Of a stretch of 36,089 nt of DNA, positions 15,929 through 23,138 are shown in pieces. Positions within the stretch are counted from its first letter, which is position 1. The number at the start of each line of letters is the position of its first letter. The stretch is from Syntrophomonas sp. UBA1368 (GTDB taxonomy: Bacteria; Bacillota; Syntrophomonadia; Syntrophomonadales; Syntrophomonadaceae): assembly GCA_002305965.1 (NCBI GenBank), contig DBRM01000078.1, forward strand, positions 1 through 36,089, in the 5' to 3' direction. Position numbers and translations under genes: made by a program. The notes beneath the pieces are model-generated. The model saw only the letters and a list, made by a program, of their open reading frames with translations, did no database searches and was not told the DNA's origin.

Positions 15929-17263
15929 ATGGAAAACAAATGGAAGGAAATGTATAAGAGTAAGTTAATGTCGGCAGAAGATTCGGTTAAGCTTCTGTCA
16001 GACGGACAATTGATCGCTTCGGCTTCCATCAACGGGCAGCCCACCAAGATCGTTGACGCCTTGATACGCAGAATGGCAGCGGGAGATTTAAAGAATGCCA
16101 GATTTCTTTTCTCCCTTTCGGTCCGGCCCAGCGCCTTGCATAATCCTGAATTGATCGAAAAATGTGAGCAGTACAACAACACGCTGGACACTATGTACGC
16201 CGGTCCATTAGAAAGGTATTTTCTTGAAAACAATTATTTTTCCTATGTGCCGCACCGCCTGGCAGACGGACCGCTGATGACAGCCCGGGTCGGACTGCAT
16301 GCCGGCTTGATTACGGTCAGTCCCATGGATAAACACGGATATTTCAGTACGGGTGCCAACCCTGAGTATATCTATGGTTTTATCCGCCGCAACCCAGGTT
16401 GTATCATTCTGGCAGAAGTCAATCAACACATGCCCTGGACCAATGGCAATAACCATTTTCATATCTCTGAGCTGGCGGCCGTTGTTGAAAATGATGTACC
16501 ACTGTTTGAACTGCCGCCTATTCCCATCTCTGAACAGGACGAATTGATCGGTCAGTATATTGCAGATATGGTGCCTGACGGAGCCTGCCTGCAGCTGGGG
16601 ATCGGGGGCATGCCCAATGCGGTGGCCAAATACCTGATCAATAAAAAGGATCTGGGGATCCATACCGAAATGCTCTGTGATACCATGGTGGACCTTTATG
16701 AGGCCGGGGTGATCACCTGTGCCAAAAAGAACTTCATGCCACGTAAATGGATCGCTTGCTTTGCCATGGGGACCAAAAGACTATATGATTTTATGGATCG
16801 TAACCCCCTGGTCGAATTATATGACTCTGAATGGGTCAATGATCCTTATAATATTTCCCGCAATGATAATGTAGTATCCATCAATGCTACTCTGGAGGTT
16901 GATTTTACCGGGCAATGCGCCTCAGAAGCAATCGGGACCCGGCAATACTCAGGTGCCGGCGGGCAGATGGATTTTACGGAAGGGACCTGGCGCTCCAAAG
17001 GCGGCAAAGCATTTCTGGCTCTGTACTCTACTTATAAAGATAAACAAGGTGTTACGCATTCCAGTATTGTACCGACACTGACACCGGGATCTCTGGTAAC
17101 CACTACCAGAAATGATGTCCAATATATTGTTACTGAATACGGAGTAGCCTGGCTCAAAGGATTCGATCTCCGGGAGAGAACCAGGGCGCTGATTCGGATC
17201 GCCCACCCGGATTTCCGGGATGAACTGACGGAAGAAGCAAGAAAGCTGAAGTATATCAAATAG
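15929..17263 (+). CDS. Second acetyl-CoA hydrolase/transferase family CoA-transferase
   Basis: 444 residues after a GGGGGAGG site. It shares with the other copy (5911-7215) the GIHTEM segment with candidate catalytic Glu, YSGAGGQMDFTEG, LVTTTRNDVQYIVTEYGVAWL and IAHPDFRDEL. The two copies are clearly paralogous but diverged (here CDTMVDL instead of SDGLVPL after GIHTEM), so they probably act on different acids. It is paired with the acyl-CoA dehydrogenase just upstream, mirroring the arrangement in the minus-strand operon. Confidence 0.88.
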   Translation: MENKWKEMYKSKLMSAEDSVKLLSDGQLIASASINGQPTKIVDALIRRMAAGDLKNARFLFSLSVRPSALHNPELIEKCEQYNNTLDTMYAGPLERYFLENNYFSYVPHRLADGPLMTARVGLHAGLITVSPMDKHGYFSTGANPEYIYGFIRRNPGCIILAEVNQHMPWTNGNNHFHISELAAVVENDVPLFELPPIPISEQDELIGQYIADMVPDGACLQLGIGGMPNAVAKYLINKKDLGIHTEMLCDTMVDLYEAGVITCAKKNFMPRKWIACFAMGTKRLYDFMDRNPLVELYDSEWVNDPYNISRNDNVVSINATLEVDFTGQCASEAIGTRQYSGAGGQMDFTEGTWRSKGGKAFLALYSTYKDKQGVTHSSIVPTLTPGSLVTTTRNDVQYIVTEYGVAWLKGFDLRERTRALIRIAHPDFRDELTEEARKLKYIK

Positions 17264-17283
17264 GATATCATTAACAACGTAAA

Positions 17284-17363
17284 AAGAGGGCTGTGAGCAT
17301 TGAAATGCGCCCCAAATGTTAGACATAAATAATATTTGGGGGTGCATTTCACATCGCCCTCTT
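17284..17363 (+). terminator. Long two-part hairpin after the CoA-transferase gene
   Basis: An outer 8-bp stem AAGAGGGC/GCCCTCTT (17284-17291 with 17356-17363) encloses a long imperfect inner stem in which GAAATGC-CCCC-AAAT pairs with ATTTGGGG-GCATTTC. The following tail (CTTTCATTATAT) is only moderately T-rich, so it may terminate, attenuate or protect the message. The XRE gene begins about 85 nt later. Confidence 0.6.
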
Positions 17364-17447
17364 CTTTCATTATATATGATCTGTGATTTGTTAAATAAAT
17401 TGTGGACGGATTTGAATTACGTTATCATGATCTTTAGGAGGCGGGGC

Positions 17448-17801
17448 ATGAGTTTTAAAAGTATTGGCTTAAAAATACAACTGGCCAGGGAAGAAAAAGG
17501 GCTTAGCCAGGAACAACTAGCGAAAACGATGGGATGTTCCCAGTCAGCTCTGTCTAACTACGAAAAAGGTAAACGCAGGCTTTACCTGTCGCAGCTGGAA
17601 GCGTTGGCTAAAATCCTGGATAAACCGCTGGATTATTTTGTAGAATCAATTTCCGCAGGCAACACCAACGAAGACGACTCGGAAAAGGAAAGTTCCCGCC
17701 GCAAAATCGAAACTATGCTGGATAAGCTCGATGAGAAACAATTATTACAGGTGATAGATCATATAAATTATCTGCAGTGGAAAAAGAATGGGGGTAAATA
17801 G
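17448..17801 (+). CDS. XRE-family transcriptional regulator
   Basis: 117 residues from ATG 17448, preceded by TTTAGGAGG. An N-terminal Cro/CI-type helix-turn-helix (LAREEKGLSQEQLAKTMGCSQ and SALSNYEKGKR) spans about residues 8-62. The rest is an acidic linker and a short helix that may dimerise. It lies between two acyl-CoA genes and ends one nucleotide before the next start, so it is co-transcribed with the second dehydrogenase and probably controls this cluster. Its operator could be the dyad at 17284-17363, which is conjecture. Confidence 0.9.
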   Translation: MSFKSIGLKIQLAREEKGLSQEQLAKTMGCSQSALSNYEKGKRRLYLSQLEALAKILDKPLDYFVESISAGNTNEDDSEKESSRRKIETMLDKLDEKQLLQVIDHINYLQWKKNGGK

Positions 17802-17802
17802 C

Positions 17803-18942
17803 ATGGATTTTTCACTTAGCATTGAGCAAAATAAAGTGATTTTATGGGCCCGTGAAATAGCTGCTGAGATCAAAAAGACCGCGCTGCACCCGGAGTTTTC
17901 TGCTGAGCAGTTTGAAGGAAAAATCATCAGACTGCTGGCCCAGAATAATCTGCTATGTCCTACCATCCCAATTGAATACGGAGGGCTGGGACTGGACCGG
18001 TTTACAACTGCACTGGTCATCGAAGAAATAGCTGCCGGTTTTCCCAGTGCGGCGGCAGTAGTGGATGCGACCATCCATGCTGCTGAACCGATACTACTGG
18101 CTGGATCCAGGTGGCAGAAGGAGGAATATCTGCCGGCACTGACCGGGGTCAATGCAGGTACCGCTTCTTTTGCCTTAACGGAAGCGGCCGGAGGCTCAGA
18201 TTTATCACTGCTGCAGTCTTCTGCTGTCATAAGTGACGGAGGTTTCGTTTTAAATGGCCGCAAGGACTGGGTCATCAATGCTGACCGGGCAAAGTTTGTT
18301 GCCGTGATCGCTGCCATAGAAAGCAATCAGAAAAAAGCTGCCCTCAGGGTATTTATTGTGCCCCAGGCAGCCAAAGGTTTTCACCTAGGTGTAAAAAGAA
18401 AAACCATTGGACTTGATTATGCCTATATCGGTGAAACCATATTTGATAACGCCTATATAGAGAAAAACAATGTTATAAAAAGCGATGAAGCGGGCAGCGG
18501 CTATCTGCTGCTGACCCAGACTTTTGATCTGGGCAGGGCGATGGTAGGTGCAACCTCAGTGGGGATCGCCCGGGCTGCTTATGAAACAGCACTGGAATAT
18601 GCAGAAAACCGCATACAGTTTGGCACCAGAATCCGCAACCACCAAACGATTGCCTTCGCTCTGGCTGACATGGCAACCAAAATTGAGATGGCGCGGCTAA
18701 TTACCTGGAAGGCGTGCTGGCTAATGGATCAGGGCGGTGATTACTCAGTGATTTCGGCCATGGCCAAAGTGGCAGCCAGCACCATAGCCCAGGAAGTAAC
18801 CACCGGGGCGGCAGATATTCTGGGGGCCAAAGGATGTGAAAAAGGTTCTTTTATTGAACAGCTGGTTCGGGATGCCCGGATCCTGACAACCATTGAAGGG
18901 ACCAACCATATGCAGAAGCTGGTCATCTCATCGCAATTATAG
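17803..18942 (+). CDS. Acyl-CoA dehydrogenase
   Basis: 379 residues from ATG 17803, about 8 nt after GGGGGT. SFALTEAAGGSDLSLL (flavin site), LNGRKDWVINADRAKFVAVIA and FDLGRAMVGATSVGIARAA are present. The C-terminal IEGTNHMQ carries the expected catalytic base Glu365. It is therefore a probably active dehydrogenase, more diverged than the copy at 4722-5864. It overlaps nothing and is followed by a ferredoxin 10 nt downstream, a pairing that hints at an unusual electron exit. Confidence 0.88.
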   Translation: MDFSLSIEQNKVILWAREIAAEIKKTALHPEFSAEQFEGKIIRLLAQNNLLCPTIPIEYGGLGLDRFTTALVIEEIAAGFPSAAAVVDATIHAAEPILLAGSRWQKEEYLPALTGVNAGTASFALTEAAGGSDLSLLQSSAVISDGGFVLNGRKDWVINADRAKFVAVIAAIESNQKKAALRVFIVPQAAKGFHLGVKRKTIGLDYAYIGETIFDNAYIEKNNVIKSDEAGSGYLLLTQTFDLGRAMVGATSVGIARAAYETALEYAENRIQFGTRIRNHQTIAFALADMATKIEMARLITWKACWLMDQGGDYSVISAMAKVAASTIAQEVTTGAADILGAKGCEKGSFIEQLVRDARILTTIEGTNHMQKLVISSQL

Positions 18943-18952
18943 GTGCTGCTTA

Positions 18953-19132
18953 ATGGAATATATTATAGTAAAAGAAAAATGCTCGTCCTGCGGTTTGTGT
19001 GCTGATGTATGCCCGGTAGAGGCCATCAGCCAGATCGGACCCTATCTTATTGACCGCCAATTATGCATAATGTGCGGAGAGTGCTTGAATGAATGTCCCT
19101 GTATGGCGATTGCGCCGGTGCAGACCGATTAA
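18953..19132 (+). CDS. 2[4Fe-4S] ferredoxin
   Basis: 59 residues from ATG 18953. Two complete cluster motifs are visible: CSSCGLCADVCP and CIMCGECLNECP, the classic clostridial bacterial-type ferredoxin arrangement. It is last in the acyl-CoA cluster and would carry low-potential electrons, perhaps to or from a dehydrogenase complex. The stop is 3 nt from the convergent L,D-transpeptidase gene. Confidence 0.93.
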   Translation: MEYIIVKEKCSSCGLCADVCPVEAISQIGPYLIDRQLCIMCGECLNECPCMAIAPVQTD

Positions 19133-19135
19133 GTC

Positions 19136-19987
19136 TTATGGTTCAATATCGCCGCTTTTTATTGCTTGCTTTTTCTGCAAATTCCAGCGGGTTTGCGGAC
19201 CAACAATGCCATCCACGATCAGACCGTTATCGGTTTGGAATTTCTTAACAGCTGCTTCTGTCAGCAAACCGAATTGCCCATCTGCTTTAAATTTGTAATA
19301 CCCGAGTTTTTTGAGCATCAATTGCACTTCTTTTACATCAGAACCTTCCATTCCCAACTGTAACAATCTGCCGGTATAAGCCTGGCCGAGAATGTTGACG
19401 GATGTACCGATGGGGGTCATGTCATACAATTCAATTACATCCTCATTATACATACGTATACAGCCGTGACTGTATGCTTTTCCTATTGATTTGGGATTGT
19501 TGGTGCCGTGAATTCCATACCCGCCCCAGGGGATACTTAGCCGCATCCATCTTGCTCCAAAGGGACCGCCAGGGTTGGTGGCTTTTTGCACAACTGACCA
19601 ATTGCCCAGAGGGGTAGGGGTAGACTTTTTTCCAACCCCAATTTTGTAGCTGCGGGGAGCATCGCCGTTTTGGCTGAATGTCAGACGGCGCTTGGTCACA
19701 TCAATACTGATAACAGGAAGATTGCTTTGAAAATCTGGTTGATATGGCAGACTAAGCACAGCGGGGATTCTTAATTTCATCCAGGTATCGGGGCCCACAA
19801 CACCGTCAACGGGAAGAAAGCGGGCGTTTTGAAAAGCAATCACTGCTTGTTCTGTTGCTTCATTATATATACCGTCAACAGGACCTGAGAAAAAGCCAGC
19901 TCTTTTTAGACTTGTTTGCAGGACTGAAACATCAGGGCCTGTCATAAAAACACTTTCTCTGCGCAAAAAACGACTGGCAAAGATCAT
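19136..19987 (-). CDS. L,D-transpeptidase (YkuD) flanked by two peptidoglycan-binding domains
   Basis: 283 residues, with AAGGAG about 9 nt before ATG 19987. An N-terminal PG_binding_1 repeat (about 20-75) is followed by YkuD (about 90-205) with HGTN and the catalytic SHGCIRM (Cys), then a second PG-binding repeat (about 212-275). There is no evident signal peptide, as in some spore- or wall-associated members. It should form 3-3 cross-links in, or modify, peptidoglycan. It is transcribed away from the pyrophosphatase gene. Confidence 0.9.
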   Translation of the reverse strand: MIFASRFLRRESVFMTGPDVSVLQTSLKRAGFFSGPVDGIYNEATEQAVIAFQNARFLPVDGVVGPDTWMKLRIPAVLSLPYQPDFQSNLPVISIDVTKRRLTFSQNGDAPRSYKIGVGKKSTPTPLGNWSVVQKATNPGGPFGARWMRLSIPWGGYGIHGTNNPKSIGKAYSHGCIRMYNEDVIELYDMTPIGTSVNILGQAYTGRLLQLGMEGSDVKEVQLMLKKLGYYKFKADGQFGLLTEAAVKKFQTDNGLIVDGIVGPQTRWNLQKKQAIKSGDIEP

Positions 19988-20109
19988 TTTTTCAGCTCCT
20001 TATTCTTAATTGTAGAATATTAATACTATTATATTTAGGTATAATAGTTTTAGTGACAAAACAGACAAGAGATAGTGAACGGATGGTTCCTTCATGCAAT
20101 GAAAGGCAC

Positions 20110-20170
20110 AAAAAAAACGGCTGCGCCGTTGTTGTTAATGCAGAATATTCAGATTTTAGAAATCCTTTGA
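20110..20170 (-). ncRNA. Candidate small RNA (about 60 nt)
   Basis: On the minus strand TTGACT (20205-20200), a 17-bp spacer and CATTAT (20182-20177) would start transcription near 20170. About 40 nt later an AACGGC/GCCGTT hairpin (20116-20130) with eight A residues on the plus strand (T-run on the minus) forms a canonical terminator. No gene on this strand needs that terminator, so a short transcript is plausible. It matches no RNA family known to me. Confidence 0.35.
20116..20130 (-). terminator. Orphan minus-strand terminator hairpin
   Basis: A 6-bp GC-rich stem with a TGC loop is followed on the minus strand by a run of eight T residues (20117-20110). No coding sequence on that strand lies upstream of it, hence the small-RNA proposal. 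Confidence 0.65.
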
Positions 20171-20195
20171 CAGTTTATAATGACATAGATATAAG
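20167..20195 (+). promoter_or_regulatory. hppA: Sigma-A promoter upstream of the pyrophosphatase gene (distal)
   Basis: TTGACA (20167-20172), a 17-bp spacer and TATAAG (20190-20195) on the plus strand. It overlaps the opposing small-RNA promoter. Confidence 0.6.
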
Positions 20196-20261
20196 AGCAA
20201 GTCAAGACTGAAATAGCAAATTAGCTGCTTAATATGAAAGTTTGTCAAAAAACAGTTAAAA

Positions 20262-20294
20262 TTGACAAGAGAGTCCGCAAAAGCTTAATATAAT
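20262..20294 (+). promoter_or_regulatory. hppA: Second possible promoter for the pyrophosphatase gene (proximal)
   Basis: TTGACA at 20262-20267 is followed by TTAATA at 17-bp spacing (20285-20290) and by a perfect TATAAT at 21-bp spacing (20289-20294). The exact -10 is uncertain. Confidence 0.45.
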
Positions 20295-20351
20295 GATTAA
20301 TTAGTCTTTTATTTACGTTTGAGAAATTCTATCATTGTAGTACTTAGTGAA

Positions 20352-20385
20352 GCACCTGTTGTAATTCCCTTTTCAGGTGTTTTTT
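20352..20385 (+). terminator. Attenuator-like hairpin in the pyrophosphatase leader
   Basis: GCACCTG (20352-20358) pairs with CAGGTGT (20374-20380), followed by TTTTTT. Lying 33 nt before the start codon and downstream of both promoters, it would terminate leader transcripts unless relieved. No known riboswitch or T-box sequence was recognised in the leader. Confidence 0.6.
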
Positions 20386-20417
20386 ACTAATAATTAAAAA
20401 GGAGAGTGATTAGGTAA

Positions 20418-22850
20418 ATGAAGCTCATTAGTTGGAAGAAGGCATTATCGGCTAGTCTCTTAAGCCTGCCTGTGCTTGCTCTTTCACCATCATTGGCATT
20501 GGCCAGTGAAGCAAACCTGGTGATCCCTCATTTGGAAGCTTCACAGGAATCCTTGCTGATAATCGGTATTGCAGTTTGTGTTTTGGGTATGTTATTTGGC
20601 TGGTACCAGTATAAGAAGGTTGAAAAATATCAAGCCCACAAGACTATGTTGGATGTTGCCAACACGATTTATGAGACTTGTAAGATTTATCTGATTCAGC
20701 AGGGGAAATTTCTTATTGCATTGTTTATTATTATAGGTTTGTGTATTGCTTTTTATTTTGGATTCCTTTCACAAATGCCTGTCGGGTCAGTGCTGTTTAT
20801 CCTGATGTGGACGGTAATTGGGATTCTTGGTTCTTATAGTGTTGCCTGGTACGGCATACGTATGAATACGCTGGCTAATAGCCGCACAGCTTTTTCCTCT
20901 CTGGAAAGAAAACCGCTCAAGGTATTAAATACTGCATTAGATGCCGGGATGAGCATTGGAACCATGCTGGTATGCGTTGAGCTTATCATGATGCTGATTA
21001 TTTTGCTTTTTGTTCCCCGGGAATTAGCGGGAGCAAGTTTTATCGGATTTGCGATTGGTGAATCATTGGGAGCCAGTGCCCTGCGTATTGCCGGTGGTAT
21101 ATTTACCAAGATCGCTGACATCGGGGCAGACCTGATGAAAATTGCTTTCGGTATCAAAGAAGATGATCCCAGGAATCCGGGCGTTATTGCGGATTGTACC
21201 GGTGATAATGCTGGTGACAGCGTGGGACCGACTGCTGATGGTTTTGAAACCTATGGTGTAACAGGGGTCGCTCTGGTTACATTCATTGTATTGGCAGTAG
21301 CACCTGCACTGCAGACTATTCTTCTGACCTGGATATTTGTCATGCGTGTATTGCTGGTTATCACATCAGTAGTCTCCTTCTATATCAATAGAGTTATCAG
21401 CCAGGCTCGTTTTGGCAGCGTAACGGATATGGATTTTGAACAACCTCTCACCAGTTTGATCTGGATTACTTCTATTCTTTCAATTGTCAGCACCTTTGGT
21501 GTCAGTTATTACATTCTGGGACCAGGAGCCGGAATGGCCACTGACTTAACAGGAATCTGGTGGGTCATGGCCACCATAATCAGTTTCGGTACACTGGGAG
21601 CCGCCTTGATCCCTGAATTTACTAAAATATTTACCAGCCCTAAATCAACGCATGTCTTGGAAGTTGTGAAAGCTTCCCGGGAAGGCGGGGCCTCACTGAA
21701 TATTCTGTCCGGTATGGTGGCAGGAAACTTCAGTGCTTTCTGGATCGGCATGGTATTTGTGGGTCTGATGTTTGGTGCTTATGTTTTCAGCGGCTTCGGA
21801 CTGAGTGAGATTATGATCTTTCCTTCCATATTCGCTTTTGGTTTGGTAGCCTTTGGCATGATGGGCATGGGGCCGGTTACCATTGCCGTAGACAGTTATG
21901 GACCGGTTACCGACAATGCGCAATCCATCTACGAGTTATCCCTTATTGAAGAAGTTCCGAATATCGAGAAGGAAATTGAAAAAGATTTTGGCTTCAAACC
22001 CGATTTTGAAAAAGGAAAATACTATCTGGAAGCCAATGATGGCGCAGGAAACACTTTTAAAGCAACAGCCAAGCCGGTTCTGATTGGAACCGCGGTAGTA
22101 GGCTCCACCATCATGATTTTCTCCATCATTCTGGTTATCCAGAGTGTCCTGGGAGTTGATCCGACCACCATACTTAATATGCTGAATCCTTATACAATTT
22201 TGGGCTTAATCGCTGGTGGTGCAGTTATCTATTGGTTTACCGGTGCTTCCAACCAGGCTGTTACAACCGGAGCTTACCGTGCAGTACAGTTTATCAAGAA
22301 AAATATTAACCTTGATGAGCATTCTGATCCGAAGGCGAACATGGAAAACTCCAAAGAAGTTGTAAAGATATGTACACAATATGCCCAGAGCGGTATGATC
22401 AACATCTTTATCGTAATTTTCTCCTTCGCACTGGCATTTGCTTGTATATCTGCTCCCAAGAGCGGGAACGAACCGGTTGCCTTCTTTATTTCCTACCTGA
22501 TCGCTATTGCTGTATTTGGACTGTTCCAGGCAGTGTTTATGGCCAATGCCGGCGGCGCATGGGATAATGCCAAGAAAGTTGTAGAAGTTGATCTGAAGGA
22601 AAAGGGAACCCCCTTGCATGAAGCTTCAGTTGTTGGAGATACAGTTGGTGATCCGTTCAAGGATACCTCTTCAGTCGCTTTAAATCCGATCATTAAGTTC
22701 ACGACTCTCTTCGGGCTCTTGGCTATGGAGATCTCTATTTCAGAAACATTCAGACATGTAGCACCTTATGTGGGGATCGTATTCCTGGCCATTGCACTGA
22801 TTTTTGTATGGCGTTCCTTCTATGCCATGAGGATTCCGGAAGAAAAATAG
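20418..22850 (+). CDS. hppA: Membrane-bound cation-translocating pyrophosphatase (divergent type)
   Basis: 810 residues, strongly hydrophobic. It hydrolyses pyrophosphate to pump H+ or Na+. Catalytic segments are recognisable: GGIFTKIADIGADL, EDDPRNPGVIAD-C-TGDNAGDS, GPVTDNA and VVGDTVGDPFKDTS. They depart from the usual ADNVGDNVGD-AGM-ADLFE pattern (here ADCTGDNAGDSVGPTADGFE). The K+-dependence position reads GNTFKA, with Lys as in K+-independent enzymes. An extra acidic stretch lies at about residues 510-545. The N-terminus resembles a signal sequence ending LALA-S. The ATG follows AAGGAGAG. It would recover energy from the pyrophosphate released by acyl-CoA synthetases and biosynthesis. 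Confidence 0.92.
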   Translation: MKLISWKKALSASLLSLPVLALSPSLALASEANLVIPHLEASQESLLIIGIAVCVLGMLFGWYQYKKVEKYQAHKTMLDVANTIYETCKIYLIQQGKFLIALFIIIGLCIAFYFGFLSQMPVGSVLFILMWTVIGILGSYSVAWYGIRMNTLANSRTAFSSLERKPLKVLNTALDAGMSIGTMLVCVELIMMLIILLFVPRELAGASFIGFAIGESLGASALRIAGGIFTKIADIGADLMKIAFGIKEDDPRNPGVIADCTGDNAGDSVGPTADGFETYGVTGVALVTFIVLAVAPALQTILLTWIFVMRVLLVITSVVSFYINRVISQARFGSVTDMDFEQPLTSLIWITSILSIVSTFGVSYYILGPGAGMATDLTGIWWVMATIISFGTLGAALIPEFTKIFTSPKSTHVLEVVKASREGGASLNILSGMVAGNFSAFWIGMVFVGLMFGAYVFSGFGLSEIMIFPSIFAFGLVAFGMMGMGPVTIAVDSYGPVTDNAQSIYELSLIEEVPNIEKEIEKDFGFKPDFEKGKYYLEANDGAGNTFKATAKPVLIGTAVVGSTIMIFSIILVIQSVLGVDPTTILNMLNPYTILGLIAGGAVIYWFTGASNQAVTTGAYRAVQFIKKNINLDEHSDPKANMENSKEVVKICTQYAQSGMINIFIVIFSFALAFACISAPKSGNEPVAFFISYLIAIAVFGLFQAVFMANAGGAWDNAKKVVEVDLKEKGTPLHEASVVGDTVGDPFKDTSSVALNPIIKFTTLFGLLAMEISISETFRHVAPYVGIVFLAIALIFVWRSFYAMRIPEEK

Positions 22851-22865
22851 AAGTGATTTCAAATG

Positions 22866-22901
22866 AAAGCGTATCAGGTTCTGCCTGGTACGCTTTTTTT
22901 A
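22866..22901 (+). terminator. Terminator of the pyrophosphatase gene
   Basis: A 13-bp stem (22866-22878 with 22884-22896, one T-G pair) with a 5-nt loop, ending in a run of T residues, 15 nt after the stop codon. Confidence 0.9.
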
Positions 22902-23138
22902 ACTGTGAACCACGAACGATCAGCCGGATCTGTTTGGATAGATTAAATCATTTATTACTAGTGAATACTTTATCAAACCAACTGCAATTTTTTTAAATAA
23001 TATATTTGGTTATTTGATATTATATAAGAGAAGTTTTAATAATTTTCTATAAATGCAGTTTAATTGAGTACAAAATTTTTGTTTTTAAAACTTCATCCTT
23101 GGTAGAATGCTGTTTAGTATTTGGGGGAGGATCCTAAT

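Noticed and set aside
20202..20385. 6S RNA or T-box leader before the pyrophosphatase gene
   Set aside because: The length would fit 6S RNA, but the ends do not pair into the required long helix, and the T-box sequence is absent.
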